A DNA stretch of 64,000 bases. Source: Pseudomonas alcaligenes. Its GTDB lineage: Bacteria; Pseudomonadota; Gammaproteobacteria; Pseudomonadales; Pseudomonadaceae. The notes beneath the pieces were generated by a model. The model was not told the origin of the DNA, ran no database searches, and worked only from the letters and a program-made list of their open reading frames with translations. The translations under genes were made by a program, and so were the position numbers. Location: the NCBI RefSeq assembly GCF_041729615.1, contig NZ_CP154874.1, positions 2,423,001 to 2,487,000 of the forward strand, given 5' to 3'. Position 1 is the first letter of the stretch. Every line of letters begins with the position of its first letter. Positions 1-9,629 of this stretch are shown here, piece after piece.

Positions 1-298
1 GCAGGCCGAGGCCGGCCTGCAGGCCGGCGAGTCCCTCGCGCTGGTACAGCGCCCAGGTCATCCAGCAGGCGGCGCGCAGATCCTTGGAGTGATGACGCAG
101 CAGCGCCTCGCTCAGGTCGCGGATCTTCTGCCAGTCGATGGCCTCGGTCTGGTGCAGGGCGGCGGCTTTTTCCAGCTCGCCTTCGAGGGCCTCGAACTCG
201 CCGGAATAGCGCATGTCGGCCCCGGCGAAATCCCCGTCATTAATTGGGTTTTTCGCCAGTTGCAGATAATGCTCAGCCAAGGGTGAAAGTGTAGTCAT
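1..298 (-). CDS. tssA: Type VI secretion protein TssA, N-terminal part (runs off window)
   Basis: Only the first 99 residues are visible; the gene continues past the left edge. It begins MTTLSPLAEHYLQLAKNP and goes on with YSGEFEALEGELEKA, an IDWQKI segment, SKDLRAACWMTWALYQREG and a glycine/leucine-rich turn. This is the pattern of the ImpA_N domain of TssA. TssA proteins cap the growing type VI sheath and help prime its assembly on the baseplate. The start is the ATG at 298-296, with AAAGGA lying very close upstream. It probably opens a leftward T6SS operon. A separate orphan hcp/vgrG module lies at 48-54 kb. Family assignment is by recognition of the N-terminal pattern only. Confidence 0.7.
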   Translation of the reverse strand, partial: MTTLSPLAEHYLQLAKNPINDGDFAGADMRYSGEFEALEGELEKAAALHQTEAIDWQKIRDLSEALLRHHSKDLRAACWMTWALYQREGLAGLQAGLGL

Positions 299-378
299 TC
301 CTTTGACTCTATATATGTGCCAGGCAACTTTCCGTGCTTTCCATATATATGGGAAGCAAGCAGTTGCTTGGTTGTGCT

Positions 379-414
379 GCGCAACTTCTTGCGCACTTTC
401 TTGCGCAACAAATT
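379..414. repeat. Three tandem 12-bp repeats carrying TTGCGCA
   Basis: Three consecutive 12-mers start at 379, 391 and 403: GCGCAACTTCTT, GCGCACTTTCTT and GCGCAACAAATT. A fourth partial unit (GCAC) follows at 415. Read across the junctions they give TTGCGCA every 12 bases. They lie about 80-115 bp upstream of tssA. The same TTGCGCA core recurs upstream of hcp at 54.6-54.8 kb, so they could be activator-binding sites; that function is inference. Confidence 0.6.
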
Positions 415-575
415 GCACATAGTCCTTATGGGGTGGGCATCCTAGCCCCGAGGTGGGGGATGGGCAAGGCAAAAACTGTGAACTATTCGGCAAGCGAAAA
501 GATTGCTCTTAGTTCTTCGGGCAATGCGCTTGCCGGCATTCTGGCGCCAATTGAAAGTTTAACTTTCGATGTCAG

Positions 576-609
576 GTAAGTTATTTGTTACTTGTAAGAA
601 ATAACTTAC
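576..609. promoter_or_regulatory. AT-rich inverted repeat, 11-bp perfect arms
   Basis: GTAAGTTATTT (576-586) is matched exactly by AAATAACTTAC (599-609) across a 12-base loop. Just upstream lies the palindrome GAAAGTTTAACTTTC (553-567). Two symmetric sites this close suggest an operator region. There is no T-tract, so it is not an obvious terminator. The binding protein is unknown. Confidence 0.45.
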
Positions 610-862
610 TCATAAATCTGCCGTGGTTCACACTTGTGAGTGACCGGTGGGTTCCGCCTGTGAACTCGGCCTGCATTTTGGCGCGCGCCTGCGGGTGGAT
701 CCTGAACACGCTGCTCCAGGCAGGATCGGGTCGGCCAAGGTGGCTGTTCCCTTGCGCGAGCAGAAGTGCCCTGCCCGTGACTGCGCCATCGTGCATGCCG
801 AGGGGCCCTTTCGCGCGAACTTCTACGCTATCTGAGTCAGCCATCTCTCGAGGAGCCAGACC

Positions 863-1369
863 ATGTTCACTACACCGCGCGCCATGTTGCTGGGACTCTG
901 TCTGCTGCCAGCCCTGGCCGGCGCCGAGCCGCGTGCCGGCCTGTGGGAATTCACCAGCCAGATGCAGCAGGACGGCCAGGCCATGCCGGACATGCAGCAG
1001 ATGCTCGAGCAATTGCAGAAGCTGCCGCCCGAGCAGCGCCAGATGATGGAACAGATGTTGGCTCAGCAGGGCGTCAAGCTGGGCGGCGGCGGGGTGCAGC
1101 TGTGCCTCAGCGAGGCGAGCGCCAAGGCCCGCGACATCCCCCTGCAGGACCCCGATTCGGGTTGTACCCAGGAGATCACCGAGCGTAGCGCCGAGGTGTG
1201 GAAGTTCCGCTTCAAGTGCCCCAATGGCGAGGGCGAAGGCGAGACCCGTTTCGACGGCGATACGGCCTTCACCACCACGCTCAACGGCGTCTACGACGGC
1301 CAGCAGAGCAGCATGCACAGCCAGGCGCGCTGGCTCGGCGCGGACTGCGGCGGGCTGCCCGCCCGCTGA
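863..1369 (+). CDS. DUF3617 family secreted protein
   Basis: A 168-residue protein with an N-terminal signal peptide (roughly residues 1-21, ending ALAGA). The mature start EPRAGLWEFTSQMQ is typical of DUF3617, followed by a methionine/glutamine-rich helical stretch (about residues 30-70), a VQLCLS segment, SGCTQEIT and a C-terminal SQARWLGADCGG. The paired cysteines fit disulphides in the periplasm. A good ribosome site (GAGGAG, 850-855) precedes the ATG. The family is widespread in proteobacteria without an established biochemical role. It sits alone upstream of the lemA pair. Confidence 0.8.
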   Translation: MFTTPRAMLLGLCLLPALAGAEPRAGLWEFTSQMQQDGQAMPDMQQMLEQLQKLPPEQRQMMEQMLAQQGVKLGGGGVQLCLSEASAKARDIPLQDPDSGCTQEITERSAEVWKFRFKCPNGEGEGETRFDGDTAFTTTLNGVYDGQQSSMHSQARWLGADCGGLPAR

Positions 1370-1418
1370 GCGTCGCTGGCGGGTACACTGCCCGCTGGGC
1401 AACGGCAGGGGGCAGGGA

Positions 1419-1985
1419 ATGCAGGGGCTGGGACTTGGGTTGGCGCTGGGGCTGGCGGCGCTGGTGCTGCTGGCGGTGATCTATTGCTACAACCGTCTGG
1501 TGTTCAACCGCGCACGGGTGGCCGAGGCCTGGAGCGGCATCGAGGTGCAGCTCAAGCGCCGCTCCAGCCTGATTCCGCAGCTGGTCGCCTGTCTCAAGGC
1601 GTACATGGCCCATGAGCGAGATACCCTCGAAGAGCTGGTCATCCGGCGTGGCGAAGCGCAGGCCCACGAGACCGATGGCGCCGCCGGCCGCGGTCCGGTC
1701 GAAGGCCAGCTATCGGCAGCCCTGCAGCGCGCCTTCGCCCTGGTCGAGGGCTACCCGGAGCTCAAGGCCGATGCGATGTTCCTCGACCTGCAGCGCAACC
1801 TCAGCGAGGTCGAGGAACATATCCAGATGGCTCGGCGTTACTACAACGGCGCCGTGCGCGAGCTCAACGTGCTGGTCGAATCCTTTCCCAGCAATCTGCT
1901 GGCGCGCGCCTTCGCGTTCCGCTGCGCCGCCTATTTCGCCCTGGACGACGCCCGCGACGGGCAATCACCGGAAATGGAGTTCTGA
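1419..1985 (+). CDS. lemA: LemA family protein
   Basis: A 188-residue protein: one N-terminal membrane helix (about residues 2-22), then a long helical domain beginning YNRLVFNRARVAEAWSGIEV with RRSSLIPQLV, and ending with the family signature around VEEHIQMARRYYNGAVRELN and FPSNLLA. LemA proteins are membrane-anchored helical-bundle proteins of unclear function. The ATG at 1419 is chosen because it follows AGGG and gives the normal LemA N-terminus; the open frame itself extends back to 1224. The stop lies 5 bases before the DUF2207 gene, so the two form an operon, a common pairing. Confidence 0.88.
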   Translation: MQGLGLGLALGLAALVLLAVIYCYNRLVFNRARVAEAWSGIEVQLKRRSSLIPQLVACLKAYMAHERDTLEELVIRRGEAQAHETDGAAGRGPVEGQLSAALQRAFALVEGYPELKADAMFLDLQRNLSEVEEHIQMARRYYNGAVRELNVLVESFPSNLLARAFAFRCAAYFALDDARDGQSPEMEF

Positions 1986-1987
1986 AC

Positions 1988-3913
1988 ATGCCGGAATGGC
2001 TGAAACCCCTGCTGCTGCTGTGTGCTCTGCTGCCTGGCGTGACGCTGGCGCGGGAAGTGATCGAGGATTTCGCAGTCGAGCTGCAGGTTCGCAACGATGG
2101 CCTGCTGGATGTGACCGAGCGCATCACCGTGCAGGCCGAGGGCGACAGGATCCAGCGTGGCATCTATCGCGACATTCCGGTGACCTATCGCCTGCCCGGT
2201 GGCCTGCTGCGCAAGACGCCGATCAACCTGCTGAGCGCCACCCGCGACGGTGAGCCCGAGGCGGTACGCCGCGAGACCCAGGGTGCCTACCAGCGCTTCT
2301 ACCTCGGTTCGCCGCATATCCTGCTGGAGCCGGGGCGCTACGTGTATGAGCTGCGCTATCGGGTCGATCCGCAACTGCTGCAGCGGCCGGACGAGGACGA
2401 GCTGTACTGGAACGTCACCGGCAACGCCTGGGCGTTCCCGATCCTGCAGGCATCGGCGCGTGTAGAACTGCCGGAGGGGGCGAGGATCGGCCGCGTCTCA
2501 GGGTACACCGGTGCCAGTGGCGAGCAGGGCGTGGGCTACCAGGTGCTGGAGCAGACCGAGAATTCGCTGCTGCTGGAGACTACCGTTGTGTTGCCGCCGC
2601 AACAGGGTTTCACCCTGGCCGTGGACTGGCAGGCCGGCATCGTCGAGCGGCCCGGCCTGCTGCAGCGCAGCCTGCGCCTGCTGTTCGACAACGCCGGCCT
2701 GACCCTGGGTGCCCTGCTCTGGCTGGCCCTGCTCGTTTACTACCTGCGCACCTGGCGACGCGTGGGGCGCGACCCGCGCAAGGGCCTGCATATCGTGCGT
2801 TTCGAGGCTCCCGATGATCTCAGCCCGACGCAGGTGGGCTATCTCTGGCATCGCGGCTTTCGCGGTGCCTTCAACGATGCCCGCGCGCTGGCGATCTGCT
2901 TCACCGACTGGGCGATCCACGGTCTGATTCGCCTGGAGGACCGGCCAGGTGGCGACGGTTTCGTTCTGCAGCCCGGCCGCAAACCGGCGGAATCGGCACG
3001 TGTGGGCGAGATCGAATGGCTCCGCCGCCTGTTCCCGCTGAACAACTCCGCGCCCCTGGAATTGGGCAGTCGCTACCAGCCGCGCCTGGCCGAGATGAAG
3101 ACGCGCATGGTCGACAGCCTGCAGACGGCGGGGGCGCAGTGGCACGCCAACAACCGTGCGGCCTGGGCCACCGGCCTGGCCATCGCCGTGCCCGGCCTGT
3201 TGCTCGCTGTGCTGACCGGGCTGGAGGGCGAAGAGCAATGGGGCTTGGCCATCGCCGGCATGGTCTTCAGCCTGGGCTTCGGCATACCGGCGGCGGTGGT
3301 GCTGACGCTGGCGATGCGTGAGGCGGGCTACGGCAAACGGATTGGCTTGGTGGTAGTGGCACTGCTGTTCGGCTTCCCGGTGCCGATTGGCCTGTGGATG
3401 CTGCTGTCTGCCTGCTCGCTGCCGGTCATGCTGCTGGTGATCGCCTACCTGTTGCTGGTGGGGTTGTTCTACCGCTGGCTGGAGGCGCCTTCGGTGAAGG
3501 GGCAGCAGTTGCTGGATGCTGCGGCCGGCTACCGTGACTACCTGCAACTGGCCGAGAGCGAGGTACTGGCGCGCGCGGCCGAAGCGCCGGCGATGAGCAT
3601 CGAGCTGTACGAACGCCACCTGCCGTACGCCATGGCGCTGGGCGTGGAGGCACAGTGGAGCGCGCGTTTCGCCGCCGCGCTGGAAGCCGGCCTGATCGAT
3701 CCCAGCCGGCACGAGTACCGACCGGGCTGGTACGCCGCGCGTGAGCGCTTCAGCTCGCCGACCGCCTTCAGCGGCGCCCTGAGTTCGAGCCTGGCCAGCG
3801 CCAGTGCCAGCGCCTCGACGCCGCCGGCCAGCTCATCCTCGTCCTCCGGCGGCTCCTCAGGCGGAGGTTCCTCGGGGGGTGGCAGTGGCGGCGGCGGCGG
3901 TGGTGGCTGGTAG
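1988..3913 (+). CDS. DUF2207 membrane protein, glycine/serine-rich tail
   Basis: 641 residues. Signal peptide (about 1-22), an extracytoplasmic beta-rich DUF2207 domain (starting VIEDFAVELQVRNDGLLDV, with TERITVQAEGDRIQRGIYRD), a membrane helix near residue 240, a soluble segment, then several hydrophobic helices between about 393 and 497. The last 40 residues are almost pure Ser/Gly and end in a glycine run before GW. Such tails are common in this YciQ-like family, often next to LemA. Function is not established; a role in the cell envelope is inferred. It converges on the metal-transport operon. Confidence 0.82.
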   Translation: MPEWLKPLLLLCALLPGVTLAREVIEDFAVELQVRNDGLLDVTERITVQAEGDRIQRGIYRDIPVTYRLPGGLLRKTPINLLSATRDGEPEAVRRETQGAYQRFYLGSPHILLEPGRYVYELRYRVDPQLLQRPDEDELYWNVTGNAWAFPILQASARVELPEGARIGRVSGYTGASGEQGVGYQVLEQTENSLLLETTVVLPPQQGFTLAVDWQAGIVERPGLLQRSLRLLFDNAGLTLGALLWLALLVYYLRTWRRVGRDPRKGLHIVRFEAPDDLSPTQVGYLWHRGFRGAFNDARALAICFTDWAIHGLIRLEDRPGGDGFVLQPGRKPAESARVGEIEWLRRLFPLNNSAPLELGSRYQPRLAEMKTRMVDSLQTAGAQWHANNRAAWATGLAIAVPGLLLAVLTGLEGEEQWGLAIAGMVFSLGFGIPAAVVLTLAMREAGYGKRIGLVVVALLFGFPVPIGLWMLLSACSLPVMLLVIAYLLLVGLFYRWLEAPSVKGQQLLDAAAGYRDYLQLAESEVLARAAEAPAMSIELYERHLPYAMALGVEAQWSARFAAALEAGLIDPSRHEYRPGWYAARERFSSPTAFSGALSSSLASASASASTPPASSSSSSGGSSGGGSSGGGSGGGGGGGW

Positions 3914-3981
3914 GTAGCTGTGCCTCGCTACGCAGCCGTTCGACCAGCTCGGACAGCGGGCGGCTGTCGCCAGCCAGAGGT

Positions 3982-4854
3982 TCATGGTGCGAGCGCGGCC
4001 AGCAGGGTATCGAGATTGTGCTGGAACATGCCCAGGTAGGTGCTGGCCGGCCCCTGGCTGGCCAGGGCATCGGAATACAGGGTGCCGCCGACGCGGGCAC
4101 CGGCCTCGTCGGCAATCTGCTGCAGCAGGCGCGGGTCGCGGATGTTTTCCACGAACACGGCGCGCACGCCTTCGCTGCGCAGCTGACGGATCAGCGCGGC
4201 GACTTCGGCGGCGGACGGCTCGTCATGGGTGGACAGGCCCTGCGGCGCGATGAACTGCAGCTGCCAGGCCTGGCCCAGGTAGCCGAAGGCATCGTGGCTG
4301 GTCACCACCTTGCGCTGGCTGGCCGGCAGGCTGGCCAGGCGCGAATTGGCCTGCTTGAGCAGCGCATGCAGCTTGGCCAGGTAGGCGTCACGGTTGGCGG
4401 CGTAGGCGTCGGCATGCGCCGGGTCGAGCTGGCTGAGCGCCTGGGTGATGTTGCGCACGTAGATCTCGGCGTTGCTCAGGCTCTGCCAGGCGTGCGGGTC
4501 GGCGACTTTCTCGCCGTCCTCCTCCAGCCACAGCGGCAGCACGCCCTGGCTGGCGTCGATGCGCCTGCCGCGCGCTTCGCTGCTGGCCAGCAGGCGTTCC
4601 AGCCAGGGCTCGAAGCCCAGGCCGTTGGCGATGATCAGGTCGGCCTGCAGCAGTGTGCGCGCATGTTCCGGGCTGGGTTCGAAGACGTGGGCGTCTTCGT
4701 CGGGCCCGACCAGGTTGGTCAGCTCGATGTGCTCGCCACCGACGGCGCGAGTCAGGTCGGCGAGGATGCTGAAGCTGGTGACCACCTGCGGCTTGTCGGC
4801 GGCGGGTAGTGACAGCGGCAGGAGCAGGGCGATCAGGGCGAGCAGGACGCGCAT
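3982..4854 (-). CDS. Metal (zinc/manganese-type) ABC transporter substrate-binding protein
   Basis: 290 residues with a signal peptide (about 1-18). The fold is cluster A-I (ZnuA/TroA): VVTSFSILADLTRAVGG, then DEDAHVFEPSPEH, DPHAWQSLSNAE, the helix-breaking THDEPSAAEV, VFVENIRDPRLL and GTLYSDAL. The probable metal ligands are the His of DAHVF, the His of DPHAW, the Glu of FVENI and the Asp of YSDAL: a His2-Glu-Asp set rather than the three histidines of classical ZnuA. There is no long His-rich loop. It is the last gene of folE2-ATPase-permease-binding protein, so zinc is the likely substrate because the operon carries a Zur-type operator, though manganese cannot be excluded. Confidence 0.85.
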   Translation of the reverse strand: MRVLLALIALLLPLSLPAADKPQVVTSFSILADLTRAVGGEHIELTNLVGPDEDAHVFEPSPEHARTLLQADLIIANGLGFEPWLERLLASSEARGRRIDASQGVLPLWLEEDGEKVADPHAWQSLSNAEIYVRNITQALSQLDPAHADAYAANRDAYLAKLHALLKQANSRLASLPASQRKVVTSHDAFGYLGQAWQLQFIAPQGLSTHDEPSAAEVAALIRQLRSEGVRAVFVENIRDPRLLQQIADEAGARVGGTLYSDALASQGPASTYLGMFQHNLDTLLAALAP

Positions 4855-4863
4855 GGGTTTTCC

Positions 4864-5724
4864 TCAGGGCGATGTGGGTAAGGGAGCCGGACGCCAGAGA
4901 CCGTGGACCGGCCCGGCGATCACCGAGATCAGGTAGGCCAGCCCGGCCAGCAGGACGATGCAGGGTCCGCTCGGCAGGCCGGCGTGGTAGGACAGCAGCA
5001 GGCCGAGCCAGACGCTGGCGGCGCCGATCAGCGCGGCGAGCAGCAGCAGGTGCGGCAGGTGGCGGCTCCAGAAGCGCGCCGCGGCGGCCGGCAGCATCAT
5101 CAGGCCGACCACCATCAGGGCGCCGATGGCCTGGAAGCCCATCACCAGGTTCAGCACCACCAGGGCCAGGAACAGGCCGTGCACCAGCGGGCCGATGCGA
5201 CTGACGCTGCGCAGGAACAGCGGATCGAGGCTGTCCAGCGCCAGCGGGCGGTAGATCAGCAACAGTACGCTCAGACTGATGGCCGCCACGCTGAGCATGC
5301 CGTGCAGGGTGGGCTGGTCCACCGCCAGCGCCGAGCCGAACAGCAGGTGCATCAGGTCCAGCTTGCGCTCGGCCAGGCCGAGCAGCAGCACGCCGCTGGC
5401 CAGCGAGATGGGGTACAGGGCGGCCAGGCTGGTGTCCTCGCGCAGTCCGGTGCGGCGCGTGACCCAGGCGGCCAGCATGGCCATGCCGAGGCCGGCGACC
5501 AGGCCGCCGGCGGTCAGCGCCGGCAGGCTCAGGCCGAACAGCCAGAAGCCCAGCGCGGCGCCGGGCAGGATGCCGTGGGCGATGGCGTCGCCAATCAGGC
5601 TCATGCGCCGCAGCATCAGGAACACCCCCAGCGGCGCGGCGCTGCAGGCCAGCGCCAGGCCGCCGAGCAGGGCGCGGCGCAGGAAGGCGAATTCGGCGAA
5701 GGGCTGCCACAGCGGGTCGAGCAT
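4864..5724 (-). CDS. Metal ABC transporter permease (ZnuB-like)
   Basis: 286 residues, hydrophobic throughout with about eight membrane helices. It contains the ABC-3 family signature region LMLRRMSLIGDAIAHGILPG, followed by DTSLAALYPISLASGVLLLG and IGALMVVGLMMLPAAAA. It would form the channel that takes metal from the periplasmic binding protein. The start ATG (5724-5722) overlaps the ATPase stop by one base (TGATG), so translation is coupled. The open frame extends far upstream but that part overlaps the ATPase gene and is not real. Confidence 0.88.
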   Translation of the reverse strand: MLDPLWQPFAEFAFLRRALLGGLALACSAAPLGVFLMLRRMSLIGDAIAHGILPGAALGFWLFGLSLPALTAGGLVAGLGMAMLAAWVTRRTGLREDTSLAALYPISLASGVLLLGLAERKLDLMHLLFGSALAVDQPTLHGMLSVAAISLSVLLLIYRPLALDSLDPLFLRSVSRIGPLVHGLFLALVVLNLVMGFQAIGALMVVGLMMLPAAAARFWSRHLPHLLLLAALIGAASVWLGLLLSYHAGLPSGPCIVLLAGLAYLISVIAGPVHGLWRPAPLPTSP

Positions 5725-6389
5725 CAGGCCACGCGCTCCAGCCGCGCGCCGCGCAGTTCGCTGACCGGCGCCAGGATGCAGCCCTGTGCGGACACCAGCA
5801 GGGCGTTGTCCAGCCAGTCGCCCAAATGGCCCACGGCGTGGCTGACCACCAGCAGCGTGCGGCCTTCGGCTTGCCACTGGCGCGCGCGTTGCCAGAACAG
5901 CGCCTGGCCCTCGGCATCCAGCGCCGCTTCCGGTTCGTCGAGCAGCAGCAGGCGGGCGCCGGTCAGATCCAGGCGGGCGAGCAGGGCGCGCTGCAGCTGG
6001 CCGCCGGACAGCGCTTCCAGCGGTAGTGCCTGTAGACCGCTCAGCTGCCAGCGCTCCAGCGTCTGCTCCAGCCGGGCCCGCTGTGCGGCGCGCGAGTGCT
6101 TCTGCGACCACAGTCCGCCGGCCACCAGGGCGTCCAGGCGAATGGGAAACTGGCGGTCGAAGGCCTGCTGCTGGATCAGCATGCCGATGCCACCCTGGCG
6201 TGGCACCTCCACCCGCACCTGGCCCGCCAGCGGCGCCTGCCAGCCGGCGATGACCTTGAGCAGGCTGCTCTTGCCACAGCCGTTGTGGCCGATCACGGCG
6301 GTCAGGCTGCCGGCCGCCAGGTGCAGGTCCAGCGCTGGGGTCAGCGGGCGGCCGGGCGGCCCCCATTGCAGGCCCTCGCAGCGGATCAT
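5724..6389 (-). CDS. Metal ABC transporter ATP-binding protein (ZnuC-like)
   Basis: 221 residues with all ABC ATPase motifs: Walker A GHNGCGKSS, Q-loop region IQQQAFDRQFP, signature LSGGQLQRALLARL, Walker B RLLLLDEPEAALD, and an H-loop (VVSHAVGHL). The start at 6389 gives a 4-base ATGA overlap with the folE2 stop and is preferred over an upstream in-frame ATG at 6404. It powers the transporter formed with the next two genes. Confidence 0.88.
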   Translation of the reverse strand: MIRCEGLQWGPPGRPLTPALDLHLAAGSLTAVIGHNGCGKSSLLKVIAGWQAPLAGQVRVEVPRQGGIGMLIQQQAFDRQFPIRLDALVAGGLWSQKHSRAAQRARLEQTLERWQLSGLQALPLEALSGGQLQRALLARLDLTGARLLLLDEPEAALDAEGQALFWQRARQWQAEGRTLLVVSHAVGHLGDWLDNALLVSAQGCILAPVSELRGARLERVA

Positions 6390-7282
6390 GCCGGCCGGCT
6401 CCACTGGCTGCGGGCCACGGCATCGTGGGCATGCAGGCTTTCGGCGTGCACCACTTCCAGGGCGAAGCCGAGCAGCCCGTCCTGCTCGCGCAGGGCTTGG
6501 TGCAGGCGGCGCGCGGCGTCCTCGCAGAACATCAGGTTCTGCCCGTTGGCCAGGGCGAAGGCCTGTTCATCGGCGCGTTTGACCGCCGTCTGCAGGGCGG
6601 TACCCAGGGCGGCCTCGGCGCTGTCCAGCCAGTGCAGCAGTGGCAGCTCCTGCAGCGTCGGGTCCAGGCGCAGTTGCAGGCGCGCCTCGCTGCGCTGGCT
6701 GTGCGGCGTGGCGAGGATCCCCTGTGAGCTGCCCAGCCAGTCGATGATATCGGCATGATCGAGTGATTTGCCGGCAAAATCATCCACAAATCGCTGCTGA
6801 ATCAGTTGCCGGGCCAGCGCCGCCGAACACGGGCAGGTCGAGGAATAGCCCAGTGTCAGCTGCAGTTCCACGTGAAACCCCGTGGCGTCCAGCCGGGTGG
6901 TAAGTGCCACGGGGTAGGCCTTCCAGCCGGCCAGCGGGCTGACCAGGGCCGGGCGCTTGAGCAGCAGCTCGCCGCGCAGGTTGAGGTAGGCGCGTTGTGA
7001 CAGGCCTGCGTGGCTGTCCAGAAACTGGCGCAGCACCCGCTGCACGGCCGGCAGGGTCAGCGGCTGGTGTTCCAGGGCTTCCAGCGCCAGGTACAGGCGC
7101 GACATGTGAATGCCCCGCGCGCTGGCATCATCCAGGCTGACCCCGGCATCCACCCGGCAGGCCAGCGGCATGCCGGCCAGCTGCACGGGCATGGCGATCT
7201 GCTGCATGCCGACGAAGTCCAGCGCGGGCTGCGCCTGGGCGCTGGTTTGCGCGGCGATATCGGGGAGAGTCAGGGCGTTCAT
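6386..7282 (-). CDS. folE2: GTP cyclohydrolase FolE2 (type IB)
   Basis: 298 residues. FolE2 converts GTP to 7,8-dihydroneopterin triphosphate, the first step of folate synthesis, and unlike FolE does not depend strictly on zinc. Seen: MNALTLPDIAAQ start, VDAGVSLDDASARGIHMSRLY, and the catalytic-cysteine region YSSTCPCSAAL. It is the first gene of a four-gene operon with the metal ABC transporter, downstream of a Zur-type operator. This matches the known arrangement in which FolE2 replaces FolE during zinc limitation. The start at 7282 is chosen over an in-frame ATG at 7315 that lies inside the operator. Confidence 0.93.
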   Translation of the reverse strand: MNALTLPDIAAQTSAQAQPALDFVGMQQIAMPVQLAGMPLACRVDAGVSLDDASARGIHMSRLYLALEALEHQPLTLPAVQRVLRQFLDSHAGLSQRAYLNLRGELLLKRPALVSPLAGWKAYPVALTTRLDATGFHVELQLTLGYSSTCPCSAALARQLIQQRFVDDFAGKSLDHADIIDWLGSSQGILATPHSQRSEARLQLRLDPTLQELPLLHWLDSAEAALGTALQTAVKRADEQAFALANGQNLMFCEDAARRLHQALREQDGLLGFALEVVHAESLHAHDAVARSQWSRPA

Positions 7283-7317
7283 CGGGAACCTGTGGCGGCG
7301 AGGGCGGTTGTCCAAAA

Positions 7318-7332
7318 TGTTATGTTATAACA
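7318..7332. promoter_or_regulatory. Zur-type operator between folE2 and dksA2
   Basis: TGTTAT-GTT-ATAACA: perfect 6-bp arms around a 3-bp centre, flanked by A/T (AAAA on the left, AAAAT on the right). This matches the AT-rich, TGTTATA-type dyad of proteobacterial Zur sites. It lies in the 82-bp gap between divergent folE2 and dksA2, so one site can repress both directions when zinc is plentiful. Assignment to Zur rests on the motif and on the zinc-starvation genes at both sides. Confidence 0.8.
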
Positions 7333-7364
7333 AAATAAAGCGACACCCCTGACGAGTCCACCCC

Positions 7365-7782
7365 GTGATCAGCGAAGCCGATCTGCTTGCCATGCCTGCC
7401 GACACCTACATGAACGAGGTGCAGCAGGCGTTCTTCCGCCAGCGCCTGCTGGAGCAGCGCGCCGAGCTGCAGCAGCGCATCGACGAGGAATTCGGCGAGC
7501 TGCGCGAACAGCAGCCGGCCAGCGATCCGGCCGACCTGGGCAGCGCCGAGGAGCAGCGCCAGTGGCAGCTGCGCCTGCTGGAGCGGGAGAAGAAGCTGCT
7601 CGACAAGATCGACGAAGCGCTGGAGCGCCTGGCCCGCGGCGAATACGGCTGGTGCAGCGAGACCGGCGAGCCGATCGGCCTGCGCCGTCTGCTGCTGCGA
7701 CCCACCGCCAGCCTGTGCATCGAGGCCAAGGAACGTCAGGAACAACGCGAACGCCATATCCGTGATGTGCGAGGAAACCCCA

Positions 7783-7790
<8 letters not shown>
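7365..7790 (+). CDS. dksA2: DksA2, zinc-independent DksA paralog
   Basis: 141 residues from a GTG at 7365 (an ATG at 7392 is an alternative). DksA binds RNA polymerase in its secondary channel and works with ppGpp. The coiled coil spans roughly residues 20-95. The zinc-finger region has only two of the four cysteines: C97-S-E-T100 and C118-I-E-A121, in place of CxxC...CxxC. This is the known signature of DksA2, which keeps working without zinc. It begins the rightward arm from the Zur operator and overlaps the next gene by 8 bases. Confidence 0.93.
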
Positions 7791-8987
<1,197 letters not shown>

Positions 8988-8988
<1 letters not shown>

Positions 8989-9629
8989 TGCTGGCGCTCA
9001 AGCTGCGCCCGCCGCCCCGCGCGTGCCTGGGCAGCCAGCCCGAGGTGCTTGCCGAGGCCCTGCAGGAGGGCGTCAACCTGGCGGTCTGGCAGCGGCGCCT
9101 GGCGCCACAGGTCGAGGACTTCGTGCGCATCCTGCTGGCCCAGCCGCTGGAGGTGGCGGAGTCCGTGCAGATCGAGGTGGGCGCCGACGAGCAGTTGCGC
9201 CTGCCCGCGCTGCTGCGGGCGCAGGCCGACTTTCATGGCTATGACGCCTTCATTGCCGATCTCACCTGGCTGGCCGAGGCCTTTGCCTGCCTGCTCGGTG
9301 CCCGGCGTGTCGGCCTGCGTCTGCGCAGCCTGACCAAGCCGATGTGCCCGCGCTTCCACGTCGACCATGTGCCGCTGCGGCTGATCAGCACCTACGCCGG
9401 GGTGGCCAGCGAATGGCTGGAAGAAGGCGGCATGGACCGTCGCCGTCTCGGCGAGGCCCAGGCCGAACCGCATGACGGCGAGCGCATCCAGCGTCTGGAA
9501 GCTGGCTGGGTGGCGCTGGCCAAGGGCGAGAAGTGGCCGGGTAACGAAGGCGCCGGGCTGATCCATCGCTCGCCGACACCGCCGCCGGGCGAGCGCCGCT
9601 TGCTGCTGACCCTGGACTGGCTGGCCTAG
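8988..9629 (+). CDS. DUF1826 family protein
   Basis: 213 residues, soluble. The ATG at 8988 shares its A with the TGA of the COG0523 gene, so the two are co-translated. The diagnostic stretch is TKPMCPRFHVDHVPLRLIST, followed by YAGVASEWLEEGG, with GEKWPGNEGAGLIHRSPTPP near the end. The HxDH cluster suggests a metal-binding, cupin/dioxygenase-like site, but no activity is known. DUF1826 genes are recurrent neighbours of Zur-regulated COG0523 genes. Its TAG stop forms part of a CTAG at the edge of the repeat element described next. Confidence 0.85.

Larger units (their letters stand above)
299..862. other. 564-bp gene-free region upstream of tssA and the DUF3617 gene
   Basis: No convincing gene; the small open frames here have atypical composition and poor ribosome sites. 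The stretch is more AT-rich than its surroundings and full of symmetry: CCATATATATGG (341-352), a 12-bp tandem repeat (379-414), the perfect odd palindrome GAAAGTTTAACTTTC (553-567), a stem with 11-bp arms (576-586 with 599-609), and a looser inverted repeat (625-645). It most likely carries the control region of tssA on the left and of the DUF3617 gene on the right. Confidence 0.6.

Noticed and set aside
315..350. Sigma-54 promoter before tssA (AGCACGGAAAGTTGCC on the minus strand)
   Set aside because: The distance between the -24 and -12 elements is one base too long and the GG at -24 is missing.
379..418. Short tandem repeats as a CRISPR array
   Set aside because: Units are 12 bp with no spacers; not CRISPR.
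334..579. 81-codon frame in the tssA upstream region
   Set aside because: It runs through the tandem repeats and palindromes, has no ribosome site and no recognisable protein pattern.
4388..6582. Very long open frames opposite and across the ABC transporter genes
   Set aside because: They are GC-rich shadows (Arg/Ala/Pro or Gln/His/Gly-rich translations without family motifs) of the clearly real ABC genes.
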